This document shows, piece by piece, positions 1 to 10,198 of a stretch of 10,198 bases of DNA (positions within the stretch are counted from its first letter, which is position 1; each line of letters starts with the position of its first letter). The notes under the pieces were generated by a model, which saw only the letters and a list, made by a program, of their open reading frames with translations, was not told the origin of the DNA and searched no databases. The position numbers and the translations under genes are program-made. Origin of the DNA: Pseudomonadota bacterium (GTDB lineage: Bacteria; Myxococcota_A; Polyangia; Polyangiales; Ga0077539); NCBI GenBank assembly GCA_023428035.1, contig JAEYZO010000286.1, forward strand, positions 1 to 10,198, read 5' to 3'.

Positions 1-163
1 GCGCTGACGACCCGCGCCACCTTCTCCCCGCCTGGCGCTACGACGCCGCGTCTGGTGCGCGGGCGAGCGATGGTGTATCGCCCCGCGGACCCAACCGGCG
101 GCCCGCGTCGTCGGGAGGTCGCCGCCCCACTCCCTCCCTCATTCGTAGAGGCGCGACGAAGCG
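1..163. other. Non-coding leader upstream of carA
   Basis: I find no convincing gene in these bases. Reading frames crossing it on both strands are rich in Arg, Pro and Ala and lack start sites or family motifs. A CGCTGA at 2-7 could be the last codon and stop of an upstream + strand gene, but this cannot be confirmed. A 6-bp inverted repeat (GCGCCA at 14-19, TGGCGC at 33-38, 13-base loop) could form a weak hairpin but has no T-run after it. No clear TANNNT promoter box and no recognisable pyrimidine-responsive leader (PyrR-type or leader peptide) is visible. The carA promoter is probably in here or further upstream. Confidence 0.5.
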
Positions 164-1264
164 ATGCACACGATGAAGCTGGTCCTCGAAGACGGCACCA
201 CCCTCAGGGGCCGGGCCTTCGGGGCTCCCCGCGAGGTCGCGGGCGAGGTGGTCTTCAACACCGGGATGACCGGCTACGTCGAGACCCTCACCGACCCGAG
301 CTACCGCGGACAGATCCTGGTCACGACCTACCCCCTCCAGGGCAACTACGGCGTGCCCGCGCGCCGCGCCGCGGGGAGCATCGACGGCCCCTTCGAGGCT
401 GACCACGTCCAGGTGCAGGGGCTCATCTGCGTGAGCCACTCCGAGAGGCCCTCGCACCACGCCTCGACCTCGACCCTGGGGGGGTGGCTCCGCGACGAGA
501 ACGTGCCCGCGATCGAGGGCGTGGACACCCGCGCGCTCACCCGCAAGCTCCGCGAGCACGGCACGATGAAGGGCTGGCTCCTCCACGACGAGACCGCCGT
601 CGACGAGGGAAAGCGCAGGGCAGACGCCGTCGACATGAAGCGCGTCGCGGAGCTCGTCGCGCCGCGCGCGACCGTCACCTACCCCGGCGGCGACCTCCGG
701 GTGCTCCTCGTCGACGCCGGCTGCAAGGACAACATCGCCCGCTCGCTCCTCCAGCGTGGGGCCACTGTGGTGCGCGTGCCCTTCACCGCAGACCTCGTGG
801 CCGAGGCCGCGAAGTGCGACGGCGTGCTGCTCTCCAACGGCCCCGGCGACCCCAAGGACCTCATGGCCTACGCCGCGCAGGTCCGCTCGCTCATCGACAA
901 GGGCGTGCCCCTCTTCGGGGTGTGCCTCGGCAACCAGGTGCTCGCGCTCGCCGCGGGCGGAGACACCTACAAGCTCCCCTACGGCCACCGCTCGCAGAAC
1001 CAGCCGGTGCAGGACCTCCTCACCCGCCGCTGCTACGTGACCAGCCAGAACCACGGCTACGCGGTGCGCGACGAGTCCCTCGGCGCCGACTGGGAGCCCT
1101 GGTTCGTCAACGTGAACGACGGCACCAACGAGGGCATCCGCGCGCGCCACCGCCCCGCGTCGAGCGTGCAGTTCCACCCCGAGGCGACCCCAGGCCCGAC
1201 CGACACGGGCTTCCTCTTCGACGACTTCCTGCGCCTCGCGGGCGCGATGAAGCGAGGCCGCTGA
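164..1264 (+). CDS. carA: Carbamoyl-phosphate synthase, small (glutaminase) subunit
   Basis: The 366-aa product hydrolyses glutamine and channels ammonia to CarB, the first step of pyrimidine and arginine synthesis in the cytoplasm. Residues 5-150 form the CarA-specific N-terminal domain (TGMTGY at 33-38, TDPSYRGQ at 43-50). Residues 178-360 form a class I glutamine amidotransferase with SNGPGDP at 224-230, nucleophile Cys254 in GVCLGNQ, and the His338/Glu340 pair in FHPE. Position 257 is Asn, where E. coli CarA has His (GICLGHQ, recalled). The segment from TSQNHG (294-299) through NDGTNEG (318-324) resembles the CAD glutaminase domain more than E. coli CarA. The start is either ATG 164, with GAGG at 148-151, or ATG 173, which begins MKLVLEDG; 164 keeps the longer product. 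The stop lies one base before carB. The length is slightly short of the roughly 380 aa usual for the family, but all domains are complete. Confidence 0.97.
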   Translation: MHTMKLVLEDGTTLRGRAFGAPREVAGEVVFNTGMTGYVETLTDPSYRGQILVTTYPLQGNYGVPARRAAGSIDGPFEADHVQVQGLICVSHSERPSHHASTSTLGGWLRDENVPAIEGVDTRALTRKLREHGTMKGWLLHDETAVDEGKRRADAVDMKRVAELVAPRATVTYPGGDLRVLLVDAGCKDNIARSLLQRGATVVRVPFTADLVAEAAKCDGVLLSNGPGDPKDLMAYAAQVRSLIDKGVPLFGVCLGNQVLALAAGGDTYKLPYGHRSQNQPVQDLLTRRCYVTSQNHGYAVRDESLGADWEPWFVNVNDGTNEGIRARHRPASSVQFHPEATPGPTDTGFLFDDFLRLAGAMKRGR

Positions 1265-1265
1265 G

Positions 1266-4200
1266 ATGTTCGGACAGTACCTCCCCAGCAAGCCCCGCCG
1301 GGTGCTCATCCTCGGCTCCGGCGCCCTCAAGATCGGCGAGGCCGGCGAGTTCGACTACTCGGGCTCCCAGGCCCTCAAGGCCATCCGTGAAGAGGGCATC
1401 CAGACCGTACTCATCAACCCCAACATCGCGACCATCCAGACCTCCGAGGGGATGGCCGACAAGGTCTATTTCCTCCCTGTCGACCCGAAGTTCGTCGAGG
1501 AGGTGATCGTCCGCGAGGAGGTCGACGCGATCACCGTCTCCTTCGGCGGGCAGACCGCGCTCAACTGCGGCGTCGCCCTCGACGACGCCGGGGTCTTCAA
1601 GAAGTACGGCGTGCGGGTGCTGGGCACGCCCATCGAGACCGTGCGCGACACCGAGGACCGCCTGCGCTTCAAGCGCCGCCTCGATGAGATCGGGGTGAAG
1701 ACCGCGCGCTCGGCCGCGTGCAACAGCGCCGACGAGGTGCGCGCCGCGGTGGCCGAGATCGGCCTGCCGGTGATCCTCCGCGGGGCCTACTCCCTCGGAG
1801 GGAAGGGCAGCGCGATCTGCGAGACCTCCGAGGAGCTCGACGCGGCCCTCCTGCGCGCCTTCGGCGGCGGCACCGCGCAGGTGCTCGTCGAAGAGTCTCT
1901 GCGCGGCTGGAAGGAGGTCGAGTACGAGGTCGTGCGCGACGCGCGCGGCAACTGCATCACCGTCTGCAACATGGAGAACGTCGACCCGCTGGGCATCCAC
2001 ACGGGCGAGTCGATCGTGGTGGCCCCCTCGCAGACCCTCAACGACGAGGAGTACCACCAGCTCCGACGCATCGCGATCGACACGATCCAGCACCTCGGCG
2101 TGGTGGGCGAGTGCAACATCCAGTACGCGCTCGACCCGAAGAGCAACGACTACCGGGTGATCGAGGTGAACGCGCGGCTGTCTCGCTCCAGCGCGCTCGC
2201 GTCGAAGGCGACGGGCTACCCCCTGGCCTACGTGGCCGCGAAGCTCGCGCTCGGGTACTCGCTGCCCGACCTGCCCAACTCGATCACCCGGCGCACCAGC
2301 GCCTTCTTCGAGCCCGCGCTCGACTACATCGTCTGCAAGTTCCCGCGGTGGGACCTGCAGAAGTTCCGCGCGGTGGACCACCGCATCGGCAGCGAGATGA
2401 AGAGCGTGGGCGAGGTCATGGCCATCGGCCGCGGCTTCGCCGAGGTGCTCCAGAAGGCCCTGCGCATGATCGAGGTGGGCGTCGACGGCCTCGACCCCGA
2501 GGGCTGGCGCGGCGACGACCTCAAGCGCGAGCTCCGCAACCCCTCGCCGCAGCGCATCCTCGCCGTCGCCAGGGCCCTCCAGGACGGGATGTCCGTCGAC
2601 GAGGTGCACGGCCTCACGGGCATCGACCGGTGGTTCCTCTTCAAGATCGACGAGGCCGTGAAGGCTCGGCGCTGGCTCTCGGACCGGAACGCCGAGCTCG
2701 GCGCGAAGGAGCTCACCGACGCCAAGAAGCTCGGCTACAGCGACAAGGCCATCGCGAGGCTCCGCGGCGTCGGTGAAGAAGACGTCCGGCGCCTGCGCAA
2801 GCAGCACGGCGTGCGCGCGCGGGTGTGCCAGATCGACACCCTCGCCGCGGAGTACCCCGCGGAGACCAACTACCTCTACCTGAGCTACCACGGCGACGCC
2901 GACGACGTGTCGCCGGGCTGGCGCAAGAAGGTGCTGGTGCTCGGCTCGGGCTGCTACCGCATCGGGTCGAGCGTCGAGTTCGACTGGTGCTGCGTGAACA
3001 CGGTGCGCGCGGCGCAGGAGCTCGGCTACGAGACGATCCTCCTAAACTACAACCCCGAGACGGTCTCTACCGACTACGACGTCTGCGACAAGCTGGTCTT
3101 CGACGAGATCTCGCTCGAGACGGTGCTCGACCTCTACGAGCGCGAGCAGCCCTACGGGGTCGTGGTCTCGATGGGCGGCCAGGTGCCGAACAACCTCGCG
3201 ATCAAGCTGCACCGCAACGGCGTGCGCATCCTCGGCACCTCCCCCGAGTCGATCGACCGCGCCGAGGACCGGGCGAAGTTCTCGGACCTCCTCGACCAGC
3301 TCGCCATCGACCAGCCGAAGTGGACGAGCACCACCAACGTCAACGAGGACAACCTCCACCACATCGCCGACGAGCTCGGCGGCTTCCCGCTGCTGGTGAG
3401 GCCCTCGTACGTGCTCTCGGGCGCGGCGATGACCGTGGCCCACGAGCAGCACCACCTGTCGAACTACCTCACCCGCGCGGCCAGCGTGTCGCCGGAGCAC
3501 CCGGTGGTGATCTCGAAGTTCGAGACCAACGCCAAGGAGATCGAGGTCGACGCCGTGGCCGACCGCGGCGAGGTGGTGCTCTGGGCCATCAGCGAGCACG
3601 TCGAGAACGCGGGCGTGCACTCCGGCGACGCGACGCTCGTGCTGCCGCCGCAGAAGCTCTACCTGGAGACCATGCGCCGGGTGAAGCGCATCTCCCGCGA
3701 CATCGCGAGGGCCCTGCAGATCACCGGGCCCTTCAACATCCAGTTCCTCGCCGTCGAGAACGTGGTGAAGGTGATCGAGTGCAACCTGCGCGCGTCGCGC
3801 TCGTTCCCCTTCGTGTCGAAGGTGACGGGGGTGAACTTCATCCGCGAGGCCGCGCGCCGGATGCTCGGCGTCGCCGCCCCGATCGAGTGCGACGCGGTGG
3901 AGCTCGACTACGTCGCCGTGAAGGCCGCGCAGTTCTCGTTCTCGCGCCTCGCGGGCGCCGACCCCACGCTCGGCGTCGAGATGGCCTCGACGGGGGAGGT
4001 GGGCTGCCTCGGAGACGACCTGCACGAGGCGCTCTTGAAGGCGCTCCTCGCGACGGGCTTCAAGGTCCCGCAGAGGGGCGTGCTGCTCTCGCTCGGCCCG
4101 GTGGCGGACAAGTACCGCTTCGAGCGCGAGGTGAAGGCGCTCGCCGCGCGGGGCCTGAAGATCTACGCGACCCCGGGCACCGCCGACGTGCTCCGCGAGC

Positions 4201-4496
4201 AGGGCATCGAGGTGGTGACCGCCTTCAAGGACAGCGACGCGCAGGAGCCGAGCGCCGTGGGCCTCATCGGGCGAGGAGAGATCGACCTCGTCATCAACAT
4301 CCCGCGCTCCTACGACACCGAGGGGCGGCCCGACGGCTACCGCATCCGCCGCCGCGCGGTGGACCTCGGCGTGCCGCTGCTCACCAACCTCCAGCTCGCG
4401 CGCGCCGCGGTCGAGGCCCTGCTCAAGTACCGCGTCGAGGACCTCAAGGCCCTGCCCTGGGACGCCTACCTCGCCCGCAACGCCGCGGCGCGCTGA
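1266..4496 (+). CDS. carB: Carbamoyl-phosphate synthase, large subunit
   Basis: The 1076-aa synthetase makes carbamoyl phosphate from bicarbonate, ammonia and 2 ATP. It has two homologous ATP-grasp halves: the carboxyphosphate half at about 10-400, with GEAGEFDYSGSQ near the start, and the carbamate half from about 553, with LGSGCYRIGSSVEFDW. An oligomerisation region lies between them at about 410-550. An MGS-like allosteric domain starts near 936 and contains the ATPGTADVL and LVINIPR motifs. Full length matches the family (about 1070 aa). Many signature stretches (SSVEFDW, SMGGQ-PNN, VLSGAAM, ISEHVENAGVHSGDATLV) match the eukaryotic CAD synthetase as I recall it, and differ from E. coli CarB. 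The N-half glycine-rich loop is GGKGSA (178-183), less glycine-rich than usual. The ATG is one base after the carA stop, and GAGG at 1254-1257 supplies a ribosome site. It ends 3 bases from a convergent gene, with no terminator between them. Confidence 0.98.
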   Translation: MFGQYLPSKPRRVLILGSGALKIGEAGEFDYSGSQALKAIREEGIQTVLINPNIATIQTSEGMADKVYFLPVDPKFVEEVIVREEVDAITVSFGGQTALNCGVALDDAGVFKKYGVRVLGTPIETVRDTEDRLRFKRRLDEIGVKTARSAACNSADEVRAAVAEIGLPVILRGAYSLGGKGSAICETSEELDAALLRAFGGGTAQVLVEESLRGWKEVEYEVVRDARGNCITVCNMENVDPLGIHTGESIVVAPSQTLNDEEYHQLRRIAIDTIQHLGVVGECNIQYALDPKSNDYRVIEVNARLSRSSALASKATGYPLAYVAAKLALGYSLPDLPNSITRRTSAFFEPALDYIVCKFPRWDLQKFRAVDHRIGSEMKSVGEVMAIGRGFAEVLQKALRMIEVGVDGLDPEGWRGDDLKRELRNPSPQRILAVARALQDGMSVDEVHGLTGIDRWFLFKIDEAVKARRWLSDRNAELGAKELTDAKKLGYSDKAIARLRGVGEEDVRRLRKQHGVRARVCQIDTLAAEYPAETNYLYLSYHGDADDVSPGWRKKVLVLGSGCYRIGSSVEFDWCCVNTVRAAQELGYETILLNYNPETVSTDYDVCDKLVFDEISLETVLDLYEREQPYGVVVSMGGQVPNNLAIKLHRNGVRILGTSPESIDRAEDRAKFSDLLDQLAIDQPKWTSTTNVNEDNLHHIADELGGFPLLVRPSYVLSGAAMTVAHEQHHLSNYLTRAASVSPEHPVVISKFETNAKEIEVDAVADRGEVVLWAISEHVENAGVHSGDATLVLPPQKLYLETMRRVKRISRDIARALQITGPFNIQFLAVENVVKVIECNLRASRSFPFVSKVTGVNFIREAARRMLGVAAPIECDAVELDYVAVKAAQFSFSRLAGADPTLGVEMASTGEVGCLGDDLHEALLKALLATGFKVPQRGVLLSLGPVADKYRFEREVKALAARGLKIYATPGTADVLREQGIEVVTAFKDSDAQEPSAVGLIGRGEIDLVINIPRSYDTEGRPDGYRIRRRAVDLGVPLLTNLQLARAAVEALLKYRVEDLKALPWDAYLARNAAAR

Positions 4497-7400
4497 CCGT
4501 CACTCCGTCGCGCGGTGCGCCGCCAGCAGCTCGTGCCAGCTCGCGTCGCCCTGCGGCAGCGCGTCGATGAAGGCCCGCGCCTGACGCACGCTCTCCTCCG
4601 AGGCCACCTCGCTGTCGCAGGCGATGGCCACGATCGAGAGCGTGTGCGCGAGCGCCGCCACCCCGTCGAGGGTGCGCGCGGTGTCGGCGTCGGGCGCCGC
4701 GTCGCGGAGGGTCATCAGAACCATCGACGCGTGCCACAGCGCTCGCCGCGGCTGCAGCCGCGAGTGCGAGGCGAGCTCCACCGCGCTCATCGCCGCGCCC
4801 ACCTTCAGCTTCAGCTCCGACCAGCGCGAGCCCTGCTCGTCGAAGACCGACGCGAGCACGCCCTCCAGGTGACGCAGCACCACCGGCGCCAGCGCCGTGA
4901 AGCGCTGCACCTCCTGACGCGAGAGACGATCCATGCGCCGACCCTACAGCGACCCCACCCGGGGGGCCACGGCCGCGTGACGGCGAATGTCACACATGAC
5001 GTACCCTGTCTCGCGAAAGCTTGTGCGATCCCGCGGCCGGGGCGATGTTTCGTGACGCCTCGATCACACGGAGTCACCGCCATGCACCAGCCCCTCACGA
5101 CCACCTCGCAAGCCCTCTCCCTCGACGCGCTCCTCGACCACGCCGAGGCGGTGATGAACGCCGACCTGGCCTCGACGCGCTTCGAGTCGTCGCTGCGCGC
5201 GCTCGCCCTCGCGGGCGTCGACGGGATGGCGCTCCTGCGTCGGTGCCTGCTCCAGAGCCGCGGCGCCGTGCGGGCGCAGCGGGTGAGCGGCGCGCTCCTC
5301 GACGCGGCCTTCGAGGTGAGCCGGCGCGACCCCGAGGGCGCGGCCTTCTCGTTCCAGCTCGCGCTGTCGTCGCTGCGGGCGAGGGGGCTCGACGGCGCGC
5401 CGGCGCCCGCAGCCTCCGCGGCCTGAGCGGGGTACCCTCGCGGCGTGCGGAGGGTCGCCACGACGTCGGTGTTGCTGTGTTCGCTCGCCGCGTCGGCCGA
5501 CGCTCAGCCGCTCGCGGCGCCGCCGTGGCAGCGACCCGGTGGCTCGCGCTCGTGGCTCGTGCCCTCGCTGCACGCGGTGGGTTTGCTCACGGCGCAGCGG
5601 GTGGGCGCGATGCTCCTGTGGCCCCACGCGTTCTCCCTCGAAGACGGTGAGCGCAACGAGCGCCGCTTCGTCGAGGGGTGGACGCTCCCGCCCCGCGTCG
5701 ACCCGCGCCGCAACTTCTTCAGGTGGGACGGCGACGCGTGGGCGATCAACTTCGCGGGTCACGGGCTCATGGGGAGCGAGATCTACCTCCGCGCGCGGCA
5801 GTGCGGTCAGGGCGTGCTCCCGTCGATCCTCTTCACGGCCGCGGCCTCGGCGGTGTGGGAGTACGGCGTCGAGGTCTTCGCCGCGCGCCCCTCGGTCAAC
5901 GACCTGATCTGGACCCCCCTCGGCGGGGCCTTCTTCGGCGAGGTGCGGCTCGCGCTGTGGTCGCTGTCGGGGCGGCTCCCTCGGGCCGCGGCGACGGTGC
6001 TCCGGGTCGTGGTCGACCCCTTCGGCGAGGTCGAGCGCGCCCTCGGGGCGCCCTGTTGAGGGCGCGAAAATGTGATCGGGGGGCCCTTTTGCCGCACGGC
6101 TCCTGGTGGCATCCTCGCGGCGTCGCTGAGGGACGACGCGACGCGCGCCGTCTTACGTCGACGAGGAGGACTCCGATGAAGCGTGGATTGCTTGCCCTGG
6201 CCCTGACCGTCGTCTCGTCGCTGAGCCTGGGCGCCTGCGTGGTGCGCTCTCGCTACCCGGGCTACTACGGCGCGCAGCCGGTCTACTACCAGCAGCCCCG
6301 CGCGGTCTATGTTCGGCCGCGCCCGGTGTACGTGCAGCCGCAGCCGGTCTACGTGCAGACCGCGCCGGTGTACGCCGCGCCTCCGCCCGTCTCGGCCACG
6401 GTCGTCGTCGGCCAGTAGCGCCGGCCGCCTCGTCGACGCCGTCTTCACGATCGCCGGAGTCCTCCCGGTGAAGTCCTCCTGGTCTCGACGTATCCTCACG
6501 CTGGGACTCTTTGCCGCGCAGACCCGCTGGGTGGCATGATCCCTGGCCGGGTCGTGGATCGGGTCGTCGGTGGCGGCGGCGTTGGTCGCGGCGCACGAGA
6601 GGAGGAGAAGCGATGACGAGAGGATTGTTGGCCTTGGCCCTCGCGGTGGTGTCTTCGGTGAGCCTGGGTGCCTGCGTCGTGCGGGCGAGGCCGAGGCCGG
6701 TCTACTACCAGGCGCAGCCGGTCTACTACCAGCGCGGTTACGTGCGGCAGCGGCCGGTGTACGTCCGCCCTCGGGCCGTGTACGTCGCGCCTCCTCCGGT
6801 AGGCGGCACGGTGTACGTCCGCGGTCGCTGACGGCCGCGGTCTCTCGCGCCGCCGGGCGGTGTACCGTCGCCCGCGTGCGGCTCGTCCTCTTCCACACCG
6901 GCGGCACCTTGATGATGCGCGGGGGCGATCCCTCGCCCCTGGTGCCTGAGGTCTACTCCGCGGACCTCCTCGCCGAGCTCCCCGTGCTCGCGCGCATCGC
7001 CGACATCGAGGTGCGGATCCTCTTCAACCTCGACTCCGCCGACATGCAGCCCCACCACTGGGTCGAGCTCGCCGCGGCGGTGTACGGCGCCCTCCAGGAG
7101 CTCGACGACGAAGGCGCCCGCCGCTTCGACGGCGTGGTGGTGGTGCACGGCACCGACACCATGGCCTACACCTCGAGCGCGCTCGCGTTCCTCCTGCCGG
7201 GGCTCGACCGGCCCGTGGTGATGACCGGCGCGATGCGACCGCTGGGCGAGGTGCGGACCGACGCGCGCGCCAACCTCGTCGACGCGTGCCACCTCGCGAC
7301 GCTGCCCGTGCCCGAGGTGGGCGTCGCGTTCAACTCCAGGCTCTTTCGCGGGTGCCGCGCCAAGAAGCTCGACGCCTGGGGGATGGACGCCTTCGGGTCG

Positions 7401-10198
7401 CCGGGCGTCCCTCCGCTGGTCACGCTGGGGGTCGGCTACGAGCTCGGCCCGCACGTGCTCGCGCCGCGCGAGCCGAGGGACTTCGACGAGCGCATCGAGA
7501 GCCGCGTGCTCGCGGTGCGGGTGTTTCCTGGGCTCGACCCCGCGCTGCTCCACGGCGCGCTGCGCACCGGGGTGAGGGGCCTGGTGCTCGAGGCCTTCGG
7601 CGCGGGGAACGTGCCCCACCTGGAGAAGTCGCTCGTGCCCGTGGTCGAAGACGCGACGGGGCGGGACATCCCCGTGGCCGTGGTGAGCCAGTGCACCCGC
7701 GGCGTGGTGGAGCTCGGTCGCTACGAGGGCGGCGCGCTGGCCGCGAGGGCCGGGGCGTTCGGCGCGGGGCAGATGACCACCCAGGCCACCCTCGCGAAGC
7801 TCATGGTGGCGCTCGGGCGCGCGAAGGAGGGCGACAGGGTGAACGCCGCGCGCGGGGCCTTCAGCGAGCGATGGGCGGGCGAGTGGTGACCCGGGCGCTG
7901 TGTGTCGCGCTCCTCGCGCTGATCGTGGGGTGCGGGCCGAAGGAGCGCACGGGCCTCGATCGCGTGCGCGCGACGGGCGTGCTCCGTTGGGGCGGAGACG
8001 TGCAGGGCGGCGAGCCCTACGTGTGGCAGGACGCCGAGCACGGCGACCGGCTGGTGGGCTTCGAGGTCGACCTCGCCAACGCCATCGCGCGGGAGATGGG
8101 GGTGCGCGCGCAGTTCGTACAGAACGACTGGAGCAACCTCGTCCCGTCGCTGGAGCGAGGGGCCTTCGACGTCGCGATGAACGGCCTCGAGGTCACCCCC
8201 GCCCGCGCCGCTCGCGTGCGCTTCACTCGGCCCTACTACGTCTTCGGCGCGCGGTTGATGGCCCGCCGCGACGACCGCTCGATCACCCCGAACCTCAGCT
8301 CGCTCCGAGGGCGCCGCGTCGGCACCCTCGCCAACAGCTTCAGCTTCGACCTCGTGAGAGACGTGGCCGACGTGCGCCCCTACGAGGGCGTCGAGGAGCC
8401 CTACATCGACCTGGAGCAGGGCCGCACCGACGCCGTCCTCCTCGACGACATCATCGCGGCCCGCTACGGCGAGACGAAGCCCGCCCTGCGCGTCGTGGGC
8501 GACCTCGCCGACGGCTACTACTCCATCGCCGTACGCCGGGAAGACCGCGCGCTGCACGACGCCGTCGACGCCGCCCTGGCGCGGGTGGTCGCGAGCGGCG
8601 AGCTCGAGCGCATCCTCCGCGGCGCGAACCTCTGGAACGCGCGGCAGGCCCCCGTCTCTCGGTGGAGCGACGACGACCAGCGCCGGATGCTCGGCCAGGT
8701 GGGGGTCGATCGCGGGCTCTCCCGCGGCCACGTCGGCCTCTTCGCGCGCGCGGCGTGGCGCACCCTCTGGATCTCCTCCCTCGCGATGATGGTCGCGATG
8801 GCCCTCGGGATGCTGCTCGCGGTCGCGCGGATGTACGGCCCGGCGCTGCCCCGTCGCCTCGCCGACGCCTTCGTGGAGATCTACCGGGGCACGCCGGTGC
8901 TGCTCCAGCTCTTCGTGCTCTATTACGGCCTCGCGCCGGTGCTGAAGCTCAGCGCGCCGGTCACCGCGGTCGTAGGGCTCGGGATGAACTACGCGGCCTA
9001 CGAGGCCGAGGTGTACCGCGCGGGCATCCAGGCCGTGCCGAAGGGACAGATGGAGGCCGCCCTCTCGCTCGGGATGTCTACCCCGCTCGCGCTCCGCAGG
9101 GTGGTGCTGCCGCAGGCCTTCCGCGCGGCGCTCCCCTCGGTCACCAACGACTTCATCGCGCTCTTGAAGGACAGCTCCCTCGTGTCGGTCATCTCGGTCG
9201 TGGAGCTCACCAAGCAGATGTCGATCACCGCCGTCGACACCCGGAGCTGGCTGGTGCCCGGGGCCATCTGCGCGGCGATGTACTTCGCGATGAGCTACCC
9301 CCTCTCCATCCTCGCGCGACGGCTCGAGGCGAGGCTCGCCCGCTCATGATCGAGGTCGACACGCTCCGCAAGCGCTTCGGCGAGCGGGAGGTCCTCGCGG
9401 GCGTGACCGCGCGCTTCGAGCGGGGGCAGGTCGTCGCCCTCGTGGGCCCGAGCGGCGGGGGCAAGAGCACGCTCCTGCGCTGCCTCAACGGGCTCGAAGG
9501 CTTCGACGCCGGGTCGGTCACCGTGGGCGACCAGCGCCTCGGCCCCGGGGGAGAGCGGGCGAACAAGCGCGCGCTCGCGGTCGTGCGTCGCCGCGTCGGG
9601 ATGGTCTTTCAGCAGTGGAACCTCTTCGCCCACCGCACCGCCCTCGGCAACGTGATCGAGGCCCCGGTGCACGTGAAGGGCGAGGCCGTCGCGAAGGCCA
9701 CCGAGCGCGCCCGGGCCCTCCTCGCGCGGGTGGGCCTGATCCACCGCGAGGGGGCCTACCCCCACGAGCTCTCGGGCGGCGAGCAGCAGCGCGTCGCGAT
9801 CGCCCGCGCCCTCGCGATGGAGCCCGAGGCGCTGCTCCTCGACGAGCCCACCAGCGCCCTCGACCCCGAGCGCGTGGGCGAGGTCCTCGACGTGCTGCGC
9901 GGCCTCGCGGAGGACGGCCTCACCATGCTCGTGGTCACCCACGAGATGCGCTTCGCGCGCGACGTCGCCCACCGGATGCTCGTGCTCCACGGGGGCCAAA
10001 TCATCGAAGACGGGCCGCCCTACCGCGTGCTCGACGACCCCCAGCACGAGCGCACGCGGGCCTTCCTCGGCCGCGAGCGCGACTGACGACCTCGACGTCG
10101 CGAAGCCCCCGTCGTGTCAGCGCCGCGCGAGCGCCTCGATCAGCCCCGCCGGGGGCGCCGCGGGCGGCTCCCCGAGGGCGCGGCGCGCGGCCTCGACG

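Overview
This is a chromosomal window of very high GC content with strong third-position GC bias. Its gene content is mostly housekeeping and metabolic. The codon bias, the GTG starts, the short TANNNT boxes placed directly before start codons, the tyrosine/proline-rich small lipoproteins and the DUF3943-like secreted protein suggest a Myxococcota genome, perhaps of the Polyangiales type. That placement is inference; no rRNA or other marker gene is present. I see no tRNA, rRNA, CRISPR array, insertion sequence, phage gene or toxin-antitoxin pair.

Region 1 (164-4496, + strand) is carA-carB, both subunits of glutamine-dependent carbamoyl-phosphate synthetase, one base apart. CarA releases ammonia from glutamine. 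CarB uses it with bicarbonate and two ATP to make carbamoyl phosphate for pyrimidines and arginine. Both proteins read much more like the eukaryotic CAD enzyme than like the E. coli enzyme, which is the clearest evolutionary signal here.

Region 2 (4500-6059) holds three genes of uncertain role. A 144-aa helical protein on the - strand ends 3 bases from carB, tail to tail. It diverges from a 114-aa helical protein whose leader contains four copies of a GTGAC/GTCAC pentamer. An exported DUF3943-like protein follows, starting with GTG.

Region 3 (about 6060-6831) is a tandem pair of small paralogous lipoproteins with PxPVY repeats. They share signal peptides, strong Shine-Dalgarno sites and two upstream boxes. 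An imperfect inverted repeat links the ribosome-binding region of the first gene to its 3' flank.

Region 4 (6876-10086) is a tightly packed three-gene operon: a type I-like L-asparaginase, a lipoprotein-type amino-acid-binding domain fused to an ABC permease, and a polar amino-acid ABC ATPase. The joints are 4-base GTGA and ATGA overlaps. The likely job is import of a polar amino acid, plausibly asparagine, glutamine or aspartate, with deamidation in the cytoplasm. The window ends in the 3' end of a convergent - strand gene.

Three genes (starts at 4934 on the - strand, 5445 and 6876 on the + strand) carry a TANNNT hexamer ending 6-7 bases before the start codon, as expected of leaderless transcripts. 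I did not find a new defence system or biosynthetic cluster. The findings worth following up are regulatory (leaderless promoters, pentamer array, inverted repeat) and enzymatic (CAD-like synthetase, asparaginase with an altered lid, lipidated receptor-permease fusion).
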